Source: Actinomycetota bacterium
GTDB taxonomy: Bacteria > Actinomycetota > Acidimicrobiia > Acidimicrobiales > Ilumatobacteraceae
Assembly (NCBI GenBank): GCA_009923685.1
Contig: RFTA01000037.1
Span: 1-5,783 of the forward strand
Reading direction: 5' to 3'
Length of the DNA stretch: 5,783 nucleotides
The notes under the pieces were generated by a model, which was not told the origin of the DNA, made no database searches, and was given only the letters and a program-made list of their open reading frames with translations. Shown here piece by piece: positions 1 through 5,783 of this stretch. Position 1 is the stretch's first letter. Every line of letters starts with the position of its first letter. Position numbers and translations under genes: made by a program.

Positions 1-269
1 TCGGTGTCGGTTTTGACAACCATGCCCGCTTCAACTTTGCGAGAACAACTCGGCACCAAAGTACGTGAGCCCTCGAGTTCGACCATGCAGACGCGACATG
101 CATTTTTTGGCGTGATCGTGTCACCAAAACAAAGTGTCGGAATTTCTTTGCCAGAAGCTCGGCAAGCATCGAGAAGTGTAGAGCCTTCGGGTGCAGTAAC
201 TTTTTTGCCGTCAATCGTTAGTTCGACGCTTTTGCGAACCCGAAGACCGGTTGTCACTTGTGTGCTCAT
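1..269 (-). CDS. 2Fe-2S iron-sulfur subunit of NAD-linked formate dehydrogenase (NuoG/FdhA N-terminal type), partial
   Basis: The first 89 codons are present; the gene continues past the left edge. The start ATG (269-267) overlaps the TGA of the upstream NuoEF gene as ATGA, and an AAGGTG ribosome site lies 8 nt upstream (283-278). This suggests translational coupling. The protein has a plant-ferredoxin-like 2Fe-2S fold: residues VELTIDGKKVTAPEGSTLLD, then Cys47, Cys58, Cys61 and Cys75 spaced C-x10-C-x2-C-x13-C. This is the N-terminal cluster domain of NuoG, HoxU and NAD-linked FdhA proteins. In the family it is followed by further 4Fe-4S domains that carry electrons between the Mo site and FMN. 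I infer that the unseen part holds the Fe4S4 domain missing from the catalytic protein at 3888-5580. It could instead be a NuoG or hydrogenase-diaphorase HoxU-like subunit, but the neighbours favour formate dehydrogenase. Confidence 0.85.
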   Translation of the reverse strand, partial: MSTQVTTGLRVRKSVELTIDGKKVTAPEGSTLLDACRASGKEIPTLCFGDTITPKNACRVCMVELEGSRTLVPSCSRKVEAGMVVKTDT

Positions 270-2074
270 GCTGAAAACACCTTAAGTCGGGTGAGGGCAG
301 AGTCGATGGCATTGTGTGCCGTTTGACCGAGACCGCAAATGCTGGCGTCGCGCATTACTTGACCGAGGTCGCGCAAAAGCTGAAGGTCAATTGAGGCATT
401 TTCTGAGCCTGATGACTTGACCAAACGGGCGAGCGCCTCTTGTTGACGAACTGTGCCGACTCGACATGGCACGCACTGACCGCATGACTCGTCGCGAAAA
501 AATGCCGCGATGCGTTGTAGTTGATCGACCATATCTACGGTTTGATCAAGCACCATCACCACGCCTGAACCAAGAGTTGAACCAGCGGCACGTGCCGCTT
601 CGAGTGTGAGTTCGAGATCGAGATCTTGCGGACCAACAAAACCGCCCGCAGCGCCCCCCAATAACACTGCCTGTATTTGCGAACCCGACTTGAGGCCACC
701 CGCAAGATCGATTAACTGGCGCAATGTGACACCGAATGTGACTTCGTAAACACCTGGTTTCTTAACAGCTCCAGAAACGCAGAAAAGTTTTTTGCCTTTC
801 GAGCCCGTTGAGCCCCATGAGGCGTATTTTTCGCCCGAGTTGTTGATGATAGGCAACACATTGATCAGGGTTTCAACATTGTTGACGACCGTTGGTTTGC
901 CAAATAGACCAACTTCGACGGGGAACGGTGGCTTGTTGCGTGGTTCACCGCGATAGCCCTCTATCGAATTGAAGATTGCAGTTTCTTCACCACAGATGTA
1001 GGCGCCCGCGCCTCTAAAAATCGTGATGTCGAAATTAAATCCCGAGTTGAGAATGTTGTCGCCAAGATAATTTTTGCTTCGCGCGAATTCAATGGCATTG
1101 GTTAAGTTCTTGAGTGCGCGGGGATACTCACCACGAAGGTAGATATATCCATGTTGAGATCCCGTTGCGAATGCGGCGATCGTCATTGATTCGATCAAAG
1201 CGAACGGGTCGCCTTCAAGCAAAACTCGATCTTTGAATGTGCCGGGTTCAGATTCGTCGGCGTTGCAAATCAGATAGCGGGTTTTTACTGGTTGAGACGC
1301 AACTGCGGCCCACTTTCTGCCCGTTGGAAACGCCGCACCGCCACGACCAACCAAGCCAGATGCCGTAACTTCATCGATTACCTTTTCGGCACCAATTGCG
1401 AATGCTTTGCGCAAAGCGGTGAAGCCACTGTGTGCGACGTAGTCGTCGATGCTAAATGGGTCAACAACACCGATTCGAGAGAGCAGAACGAGTGACGGGT
1501 CTGGTGTCTGTGGTGCAGCTTGCGCAATTGACTGTTCGGCTGGTGCAGATTTTCCGGCGACAAGTTCTGTAATTTGAGTTTTAGTCGCTGGCGCAAGAAC
1601 TTCTTGACGCACCGTGACGCCAGTTTCAATGACGAGAACTGAAGGTGCGCGCTCACACGTGCCAAGACACGGTGACGCAATTGCACCTTCTGGCAAGGTT
1701 TCTTCTGTACATCCTGAAGCGGCGCGACATGCGAGATCGATACACACATGAACCTGGCGCGCAGGTCTTTCATTGGTGTCAAATAACGCGTAAAAAGTGG
1801 CAACACCATAAATTTCGGCGGGCGCAATGTCGAGGCGTTGCGAGATGTAGTTGATCGCACCACGACTGATATAGCCGACGCGATCATTGACGCTGTGAAG
1901 AGTGGGTAGAAGTAGGTGGCGAAGTTGGCGGAGACTTTCGCCGCCATGTGCGACCCGCAAACCTGTTTCGTCGCGTTTTGCGCCATGTGACGTTTCAGAT
2001 GGCGCACCAAGCAGTGAGTCAACTGCAATGCGTTCTTCGGCGTTAGCCGAGCCTGATGCGATTTTGAGATCCAT
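266..2074 (-). CDS. fdhB: Fused NuoE-NuoF-like NADH-binding (FMN, 2Fe-2S, 4Fe-4S) subunit of formate dehydrogenase
   Basis: A 602-residue diaphorase subunit that would pass electrons from the Fe-S chain to FMN and then NAD+ in a soluble complex. The first ~175 residues are NuoE-like (thioredoxin-fold 2Fe-2S), with ligands Cys111/Cys116 (C-x4-C) and Cys136/Cys140 (C-x3-C). An Ala/Pro/Gln-rich linker follows (~173-195). Residues ~200-602 are NuoF-like: the FMN loop GRGGAAFPTGRKW (243-255), NADESEPGTFKDR (271-283), the ICGEETA nucleotide region (360-366), and 4Fe-4S ligands Cys531, Cys534, Cys537 and Cys580. All expected ligands are present, and nothing looks broken. NuoE/NuoF fusions are known in Methylobacterium extorquens Fdh1 beta (hence the symbol) and in HoxF. 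The Fdh alpha pieces on both sides favour the Fdh assignment over complex I or hydrogenase. The start at 2074 has only a weak ribosome site. The stop overlaps the next gene by 4 bases. Confidence 0.93.
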   Translation of the reverse strand: MDLKIASGSANAEERIAVDSLLGAPSETSHGAKRDETGLRVAHGGESLRQLRHLLLPTLHSVNDRVGYISRGAINYISQRLDIAPAEIYGVATFYALFDTNERPARQVHVCIDLACRAASGCTEETLPEGAIASPCLGTCERAPSVLVIETGVTVRQEVLAPATKTQITELVAGKSAPAEQSIAQAAPQTPDPSLVLLSRIGVVDPFSIDDYVAHSGFTALRKAFAIGAEKVIDEVTASGLVGRGGAAFPTGRKWAAVASQPVKTRYLICNADESEPGTFKDRVLLEGDPFALIESMTIAAFATGSQHGYIYLRGEYPRALKNLTNAIEFARSKNYLGDNILNSGFNFDITIFRGAGAYICGEETAIFNSIEGYRGEPRNKPPFPVEVGLFGKPTVVNNVETLINVLPIINNSGEKYASWGSTGSKGKKLFCVSGAVKKPGVYEVTFGVTLRQLIDLAGGLKSGSQIQAVLLGGAAGGFVGPQDLDLELTLEAARAAGSTLGSGVVMVLDQTVDMVDQLQRIAAFFRDESCGQCVPCRVGTVRQQEALARLVKSSGSENASIDLQLLRDLGQVMRDASICGLGQTAHNAIDSALTRLKVFSA

Positions 2075-2093
2075 TGCTTCATTGACTTTACGA

Positions 2094-2122
2094 CTTAAAT
2101 CACCAAGACGGCGACTTGTCTA
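2094..2122 (-). promoter_or_regulatory. Candidate sigma70-type promoter for the NuoEF gene
   Basis: On the minus strand, TAGACA (2122-2117, 5 of 6 to TTGACA) is separated by exactly 17 nt from TTTAAG (2099-2094, 4 of 6 to TATAAT). The predicted transcript would start near 2087, about a dozen bases before the ATG at 2074. The spacing and position are good, but the -10 is mediocre and the assignment is by eye only. Confidence 0.35.
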
Positions 2123-2157
2123 TTATTGGATACATATATATGAGTGAAAACCAATGA
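2121..2157 (+). promoter_or_regulatory. Leader of the plus-strand gene: possible -10 and a 5-codon upstream ORF
   Basis: TATTAT (2121-2126) resembles a -10 hexamer, but no good -35 sits at the right distance. A tiny frame ATG-AGT-GAA-AAC-CAA-TGA (2140-2157, MSENQ) ends in TGA overlapping the ATG at 2154 as ATGA, the geometry of translational coupling. There is no strong Shine-Dalgarno before either ATG. The region also holds the candidate promoter of the divergent minus-strand gene, so the two transcription start regions would overlap. This is speculative. Confidence 0.25.
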
Positions 2158-3833
2158 GAGATACTTTCGTTGCTGCAGCCGATTTTGTAGATCTTGATCG
2201 ATATCCAATAGAACGCGACTGTCAAGAGCGCCGTGAACTGCTCACAAGCGCACAGGCTCTGATCAATGCCGATGGTTGCGCTGTTCTCAAAGGTTTTATT
2301 CGGGCTGAGAAGATCGCTGAATTGGTTGCCGAGTGCGACAAAGTTGAGAAATTCGGCCACAGAAACTTCACCAGAACAAACCCATACTTTTTGCCCGACC
2401 GTGAAGACCTTGCAAGTTCGCATCCGCTCCGCCGGTTTTACGATCGGTCTAACGCATTCGTTCCAGCCGACAATCTTGGCGCTGACAGTATCTTGCGCGC
2501 GCTATTCGAATGGCCGGCATTCTCGCCGTTCATCAAAGAAGTTTTACAAGAGGACAAGTTTTTTCCATACGCCGACCCGTTGGCTGACGTAGTCGTGAAC
2601 CTCGCAGAAGAGGGCGGTGGGTTTCCATGGCATTTTGATACCAACAATTTCACCGTGACGTTGGCGATTCAAAACGCAGAATCTGGTGGCGAGTTTGAAT
2701 ACAGCCCGATGGTGCGCTCGTTGACTGACGAAAATTATGAAAAAGTCGAGCGGATACTTGATGGCGACAAGTCAATGATCAAGACGGTGCGCCTTGAGCC
2801 AGGAGATTTGCAAATCTTCAAAGGTCGTTACTCATTGCATCGAGTTGCGCCACTACGTGGAAGAGTTTTGGCGGCGGGTGTTAACAATACAGAGATCAAT
2901 ACTCGAGTCGGTTGGTATTCAGATTCGATAAAGGTGTCGACTAACTCAGTTGCTTATGACGGTGAACTGGCCGAAATTCAAAAAGCCGATGGCGGATGGG
3001 ATCTTGCAACGCCGTTTCCACTTATTCAGGGCACAGACTGTTGCGGAGTAGTCGTAGAAGTCGCTGAAAACGCGAATTCGCCATTGTTAGGCAAACGCGT
3101 GTTGGTGCGGCCCTGTATGCGTCCCGATGGTTTTGACTCGATGCGCAATATTTGGATGGGCTCCGACTTTGACGGCGCATTCGCCCAATTTGTAAAAGTG
3201 CCGACATCAGAAGCATTTGTCATTGATTCGAATTGGAGCAATATCGAACTTGGTTCGATTCCGTGCAGTTATGGCTCGGCAGAAAATATGTTGCTGCGCG
3301 CCAAGGTTTCATCAAACGATCATGTTTTGATCGCGGGCGCCTCGGGCGGTGTCGGTTCGGCAGCGGTGCAGTTGGCAAAACTTCGTGGTGCGCACGTTAC
3401 GGCAATAGTTGGCGCAGACAAGGCCGATCGTGCTTTTGAGGTCGGCGCAGACGCAGTGATCGAGCGTGGCAAAGATGTCGCTGAAGCTTTGGGGCAAGAG
3501 ACGGTCGACGTCGTCGTAGACAACGTCGGCGGCAAAGATTTCGAGTCGATGCTGCAAGTTATGCGTCGCGGTGGGCGATACGTGTCTTCTGGTGCGATAG
3601 GTGGGCCGATCGTGAATTTCGACTTACGTACTTTTTATTTGAAAGATCTAAACCTGATTGGTTGCACTGCTTGGGATGAGCCCGTGTTCAAAAATCTTGT
3701 TGCTTACATCGAGGGCAACAAAATTGTGCCACTCGTCGCCAACACATTCGCACTTCAAGATATTGTGAAAGCCCAAACCGAGTTTCTAGAGAAAAAACAC
3801 TTCGGCAAGTTTGTATTAGTGCCAGAGCACTAA
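2154..3833 (+). CDS. Chimeric frame: ArpA-like Fe(II)/2-oxoglutarate oxygenase fused to NAD(P)-dependent medium-chain dehydrogenase
   Basis: One open frame of 559 residues. Residues 1-~235 match a 2OG-Fe(II) oxygenase of the ArpA/HalD-like group: the iron triad is His160-x-Asp162 (motif WHFD) and His229 (SLHRV), with the EPGDLQIFKGR strand before it. Asp162 is intact, so hydroxylation rather than halogenation would be expected. From ~237 the protein abruptly becomes a quinone-oxidoreductase-like MDR enzyme: AAGVNNTEINTRVGWYS (240-256), IQGTDCCG (291-298), the Rossmann loop GASGGVG (395-401), DVVVDNVGG (452-460), ending HFGKFVLVP. The oxygenase lacks its last strand and the usual 2OG-binding Arg about 11 residues after the distal His. 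The dehydrogenase lacks its first ~40 residues. Both truncations meet at one point, so the frame is probably a deletion fusion or an assembly join. The substrates are unknown. It lies on the opposite strand to the fdh genes and splits them. Confidence 0.8.
   Translation: MRDTFVAAADFVDLDRYPIERDCQERRELLTSAQALINADGCAVLKGFIRAEKIAELVAECDKVEKFGHRNFTRTNPYFLPDREDLASSHPLRRFYDRSNAFVPADNLGADSILRALFEWPAFSPFIKEVLQEDKFFPYADPLADVVVNLAEEGGGFPWHFDTNNFTVTLAIQNAESGGEFEYSPMVRSLTDENYEKVERILDGDKSMIKTVRLEPGDLQIFKGRYSLHRVAPLRGRVLAAGVNNTEINTRVGWYSDSIKVSTNSVAYDGELAEIQKADGGWDLATPFPLIQGTDCCGVVVEVAENANSPLLGKRVLVRPCMRPDGFDSMRNIWMGSDFDGAFAQFVKVPTSEAFVIDSNWSNIELGSIPCSYGSAENMLLRAKVSSNDHVLIAGASGGVGSAAVQLAKLRGAHVTAIVGADKADRAFEVGADAVIERGKDVAEALGQETVDVVVDNVGGKDFESMLQVMRRGGRYVSSGAIGGPIVNFDLRTFYLKDLNLIGCTAWDEPVFKNLVAYIEGNKIVPLVANTFALQDIVKAQTEFLEKKHFGKFVLVPEH
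2853..2873 (+). other. Fusion junction between oxygenase and dehydrogenase parts
   Basis: Residues up to about Gly236 read as oxygenase (HRVAPLRG). Residues from about Arg237/Val238 onward read as the early catalytic domain of an MDR dehydrogenase (VLAAGVNNTEIN). No linker separates them, and each family is missing conserved sequence exactly here. From usual family lengths (about 260-280 and 340-350 residues), I infer that roughly 200-300 bp were lost. Confidence 0.6.
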
Positions 3834-3878
3834 CAAGTAATAGTGCCCGAGCACTAACGAGTCATTGTGCCAAAGCGC
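3816..3878. terminator. Possible bidirectional terminator: serial hairpins between convergent genes
   Basis: Each tandem unit folds: TTAGTGC/GCACTAA with loop CAGA (3816-3833, 7 bp), TAGTGC/GCACTA with loop CCGA (3841-3856, 6 bp), and GTGC/GCGC with loop CAAA (3867-3878, 4 bp with one G-U). They lie exactly where convergent transcripts from 3833 and 3888 meet. No T-run follows on either strand and the stems are short, so a classic intrinsic terminator is not demonstrated. Confidence 0.35.
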
Positions 3879-3889
3879 TAGCGAAAACT
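3818..3889 (+). repeat. Three 24-bp tandem repeats copying the 3' end of the plus-strand gene
   Basis: The units are 3818-3841, 3842-3865 and 3866-3889. Units 1 and 2 match at 21 of 24 positions, and units 2 and 3 at 15 of 24. Because the period is a multiple of three, each unit repeats the gene's last codons: read in frame, VPEH-stop, VPEH-stop, VPKR-stop (stops at 3831-3833, 3855-3857 and 3879-3881). Unit 1 contains the real end of the gene. Unit 3 overlaps the last two bases of the convergent fdh gene. The decay from unit 1 to unit 3 suggests old serial duplication. Confidence 0.85.
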
Positions 3890-5580
3890 ATTCGCCCGCG
3901 ACGGGCACCCGCTCTTTAATGCGTTCGATTTTTACTGCTGCGGCTTTGAATTCGGCGGTGCCCGACTTTGGGTCTGTTGCATCGATGGTGATCAAGTTTG
4001 TGTTTACTTGATCTGGAAAGTGCATCGTCATGAAAACGAGACCTGGGCGCAGGCTCTTGTCAATTCGAACCGGTACCTCTAGCGAGCCGCGCAATGAACT
4101 GACGCGAACAATTTCTGCGTCACGGACCGATAGTTTTGCTGCATCTTCTGGCGAGACGTCGATCGTTTCGCCGAATCGCAACGGGCTGTCGAAGCCGCGT
4201 GTTTGAACACCTGTGTTATACGAGTCGAGGCGACGGCCAGTGGTCAGGCGCAGCGGAAACTCTGGTGATGTTGCTTCGACTGGTGGTTCGTCGATGACGA
4301 CACTGAACGGCGCGAGGCGACCTCGTTTCGCCGGGTCTTTATCCCACAGGCGACCGTGCAAAAAACTTGGTTCGAGTTTGTCTTCGCTATAGCACGGCCA
4401 CTGAATGCCGCCGAGTTCAGCAAGACGCTTGTATGACATGCCGGCGTGCATCGGTGAAAGACTGCGAAGTTCGTCCCAGATTTCTTCGCTCGAAGAATAT
4501 TGCCAGTCATGGCCCATCTCACGAGCAAGGTCGAGAATGATTTGAATGTCATCATGGGCGTTGCCAGGTGAATTGATTGCCTTGCGAACGCGTTGCACTC
4601 TGCGCTCTGAATTGGTAACCGTGCCGTCGCTTTCGCACCAAGATGCCGAGCCTGGCAAAACGACATCGGCAAGTTCGGCGGTTTTAGTCATGAAGATATC
4701 TTGCACAACCAAAAAGTCAAGATTTTCGAGCAGGTGTGTGGCGTGTGCACCATCAGCTTCTGACTGGGCGGGGTTCTCGCCAATTACAAAAACTGCGCGA
4801 AGTTCTTTTCGCTCCATCGCTTCAAACATCTGTGTGAGATTCCAACCGTTTTTTGGCGGAATCGCACAGCCCCACTTTTTGTTGAACTTTTCGCGGGCAA
4901 GATCATCTTCAACATCCTGAAAGCCGGGCAATTTGTTTGGCAGGGCGCCCATGTCGCCACCACCTTGAACATTGTTTTGGCCACGAAGTGGGCTTAGGCC
5001 GGCACCGGTGCGACCAACATGGCCGCACAGCAAAGAAAGATTGATTAGACCGAGAACATTGTCGACACCGTTGTGATGTTCGGTTATGCCGAGAGTCCAA
5101 CACAACTGTGCGCTTCCGGCACGCGCATACGCGTGGGCGAGTTCGCGAATCGCATCAGCAGGCACACCAGTAACTTTGCTGCCAACTTCGAGAGTCCATG
5201 GTTCGACCGACTTTGCATAAGTTTCGAAATTTGTCGTGCTGCCCTCGATGAATTCTTGGTTTGCTAAACCTTCCGCCTGCTCCAAAAACGGTGGCCAGAC
5301 CGACCACCGATGGTGCGTGTCAAGTTCGATTACATGAATCGATGTTGTTCGTGCCGATGACTGCACGAGCGAACTTTTGCGCGATGAAGTTCATTTCGTT
5401 TGTCGACTTTGAACATGAAAAGAAACCGACTGCCGAAGGCGAAAATGCATCTCGAGTTGCGGCGAGACCTTTTGCCGCTCGTGAAAGGGCTTCTTGCCAA
5501 GTTGCGACCCTTAACTCGCCGTTGTCACGAACCATTGGCTCGGTGATGCGCATGTAGGGGTCGAATTTGTGCTTGGCCAT
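3888..5580 (-). CDS. fdhF: Selenocysteine formate dehydrogenase alpha, catalytic molybdopterin part, disrupted by deletion/frameshift
   Basis: Oxidises formate at Mo-bis-MGD. It begins MAKHKFDPYMRITEPMVRD (5580), which aligns just after the usual N-terminal Fe4S4 domain, so the CxxC cluster motif and the Lys44 of E. coli FdhF are absent from this polypeptide. It reads through FARAVIGTNNIDSCNRT to TGA (5322-5320) at residue 87, the position of Sec140 in E. coli FdhF, and continues in frame HAPSVVGLATVFGAGG. Near 5270-5283 about 80 codons are missing and the frame shifts, resuming GLANQEFIEGSTTNFE in the frame that ends at TAG 3888. Unshifted, translation would stop at 5157-5155. The C-terminal part is well preserved: SPLRGQNNVQGGGDMGALP with the catalytic-type Arg (4985-4983), VQDIFMTKTAELADVVLP, and the dinucleotide-binding domain to the end. 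The observed length plus the gap gives ~645 residues, as expected without the Fe4S4 domain. As written, it cannot make a complete enzyme. No ribosome site precedes the ATG, and an in-frame TGA (5622-5620) bounds the frame upstream. Confidence 0.88.
5268..5283 (-). other. Deletion/frameshift junction in the formate dehydrogenase gene
   Basis: Upstream frame: GGA-GCA-GGC-GGA (GAGG, family position just after the Sec loop). Downstream frame: GGT-TTA-GCA-AAC (GLAN). In E. coli FdhF, the matching points are about residues 156 and 238. About 80 residues, including the GxN..SHP and DPR cofactor-binding segments, are therefore missing. The two frames differ by one base, so the loss is not a multiple of three. 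The junction starts directly after the SECIS hairpin. Confidence 0.75.
5281..5319 (-). promoter_or_regulatory. Bacterial SECIS element (SelB-binding hairpin)
   Basis: Immediately after the TGA, the mRNA folds into an 8-bp stem, CGGUGGUC with GGCCACCG (5309-5302 with 5296-5289, one U-G pair), closing the loop GGUCU (5301-5297). A lower CCA/UGG pairing (5313-5311 with 5284-5282) may extend it across an internal U-rich bulge. The loop GGUCU begins 18 nt after the UGA. From memory, E. coli fdhF has the same GGUCU loop core 18 nt after its UGA. The hairpin is encoded within the reading frame, as bacterial SECIS elements are. I infer that SelB and tRNA-Sec are encoded elsewhere in the genome. Confidence 0.85.
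5320..5322 (-). other. In-frame TGA read as selenocysteine
   Basis: The codon lies between conserved SCNRT and HAPSVVG, where FdhF-family enzymes carry Sec (or Cys) as a Mo ligand next to the catalytic His. Conserved coding sequence continues in the same frame for 16 residues after it, and a SECIS-like hairpin follows at the correct distance. A plain nonsense mutation would not explain the hairpin. Confidence 0.87.
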
Positions 5581-5684
5581 GAATTTAACTTTAGCGACCG
5601 ACGGCAGTTTGCCACTGCTTCAAGCGCGGTCTGTAGAGTAGAGAGTCGCATTATTTTTTATAAGAGCTGAACAAAAGGGGAGTA
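5581..5684. promoter_or_regulatory. Divergent intergenic region between fdhF and fhs
   Basis: This 104-bp region must carry the promoters for both divergent genes. An AT-rich tract at 5651-5664 contains TATAAG on the plus strand (5659-5664) and TATAAA on the minus strand (5662-5657), both usable as -10 elements. No convincing -35 stands at 16-18 bp for either. An 11-bp inverted repeat, GGCA-GTT-TGCC (5603-5613), overlaps a second one, GCAGT/ACTGC (5604-5618), and could be an operator. Confidence 0.35.
5675..5682 (+). promoter_or_regulatory. Ribosome binding site of fhs
   Basis: AAGGGGAG is purine-rich and ends 2 nt before the ATG at 5685 (AAGGGG ends 4 nt before it). It supports this start, which also matches the usual N-terminus of the family. 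Confidence 0.6.
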
Positions 5685-5783
5685 ATGGGGTTTCCATCGG
5701 ATCTTGAGATTGCGCGTAAAGCAACGGCAAAGCCGCTAACTGACATCGCCGCACAAATGGGCATTGGTAGCGAGTTTCTCGAA
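5685..5783 (+). CDS. fhs: Formate-tetrahydrofolate ligase, N-terminal fragment
   Basis: The first 33 codons are visible; the gene runs off the right edge. The enzyme joins formate to tetrahydrofolate using ATP, giving 10-formyl-THF, in the cytoplasm. The visible start, MGFPSDLEIARKATAKPLTD followed by IAAQMGIGSEFLE, is the characteristic N-terminus of Fhs (S-D-x-E-I-A...PI..IA..xGI). The ATP-binding and catalytic regions are outside the window. It is transcribed away from the formate dehydrogenase gene, with 104 bp between them. The two enzymes share formate, which supports both assignments. The alternative of an unrelated protein is unlikely given the match over all 33 residues, but the fragment is short. 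Confidence 0.85.
   Translation, partial: MGFPSDLEIARKATAKPLTDIAAQMGIGSEFLE

Noticed and set aside
4..285. Plus-strand open frame at the left edge
   Set aside because: It is antisense to the clearly recognisable 2Fe-2S protein and has no motif of its own.
1378..2082. A 234-codon open frame on the minus strand in another phase
   Set aside because: It overlaps the well-supported NuoEF gene on the same strand. Its composition is low-complexity-like and shows no recognisable domain.
2082..2087. TTGACT as the -35 of the plus-strand gene
   Set aside because: At 16-18 bp downstream there is no AT-rich -10 (AAGACG is found), so it does not form a promoter for 2154.
3876..3883. 8-bp palindrome CGCTAGCG as an operator
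   Set aside because: It is short, lies inside the third tandem unit at a convergent 3' end, and is not near a promoter.
3818..3889. CRISPR array
   Set aside because: The repeats are contiguous with no unique spacers, only three decaying copies, and they are explained by duplication of coding sequence.
4244..4672. Other-phase open frame within the formate dehydrogenase gene
   Set aside because: It is a shadow of the conserved molybdopterin domain, with no supporting motif or ribosome site.
5320..5322. TGA as an ordinary stop or nonsense mutation
   Set aside because: The site is the family's Sec position, and a SECIS hairpin with the right loop and spacing follows it.
5283..5366. ATG at 5366 as the start of an independent 492-residue molybdopterin gene
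   Set aside because: The first ~30 residues from that ATG are an out-of-frame reading of the Sec/SECIS region, whose true frame is strongly conserved. Homology in this frame begins only at GLANQEF (about 5270).

Overview
The window is a formate-metabolism locus from a bacterium with mid-range GC. The closest match I can suggest from remembered protein wording (NuoE/F fusion, formate-THF ligase start, dehydrogenase style) is an actinobacterium of the Acidimicrobiia/Ilumatobacter type. That placement is inference and is not proven by the sequence.

Layout, left to right. (1) 1-269, minus strand: the first 89 codons of a 2Fe-2S (NuoG/FDH-alpha N-terminal type) iron-sulfur protein that runs off the left edge. 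(2) 266-2074, minus: a fused NuoE+NuoF NADH/FMN subunit, joined to gene 1 by a 4-base ATGA overlap. (3) 2154-3833, plus: a chimeric frame, with an ArpA-like Fe(II)/2-oxoglutarate oxygenase in front and an NAD(P)-dependent medium-chain dehydrogenase behind. Both parts look truncated at the join. (4) 3818-3889: three 24-bp tandem repeats that copy the last codons of gene 3, between two convergent genes. (5) 3888-5580, minus: the catalytic molybdopterin part of formate dehydrogenase. It has an in-frame TGA at the selenocysteine position, followed by a convincing bacterial SECIS hairpin, and then a deletion/frameshift of roughly 80 codons. (6) 5685-5783, plus: the first 33 codons of formate-tetrahydrofolate ligase (fhs), divergent from gene 5.

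How it fits together. Genes 1, 2 and 5 are the parts of a soluble NAD-linked formate dehydrogenase. Formate would be oxidised at the Sec/Mo-bis-MGD site of gene 5, electrons would pass through the Fe-S clusters of gene 1, and the NuoEF-like subunit would reduce NAD+. Fhs links formate to tetrahydrofolate C1 units, so the locus sits at the branch between formate oxidation and assimilation. The plus-strand oxygenase/dehydrogenase frame interrupts the minus-strand fdh series and has no evident role in it.

The most notable points are the selenocysteine codon with its SECIS, the catalytic subunit that begins after the usual Fe4S4 domain, and two deletion-like junctions (near 2853-2873 and 5268-5283). 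The junctions may be real lesions or assembly errors.
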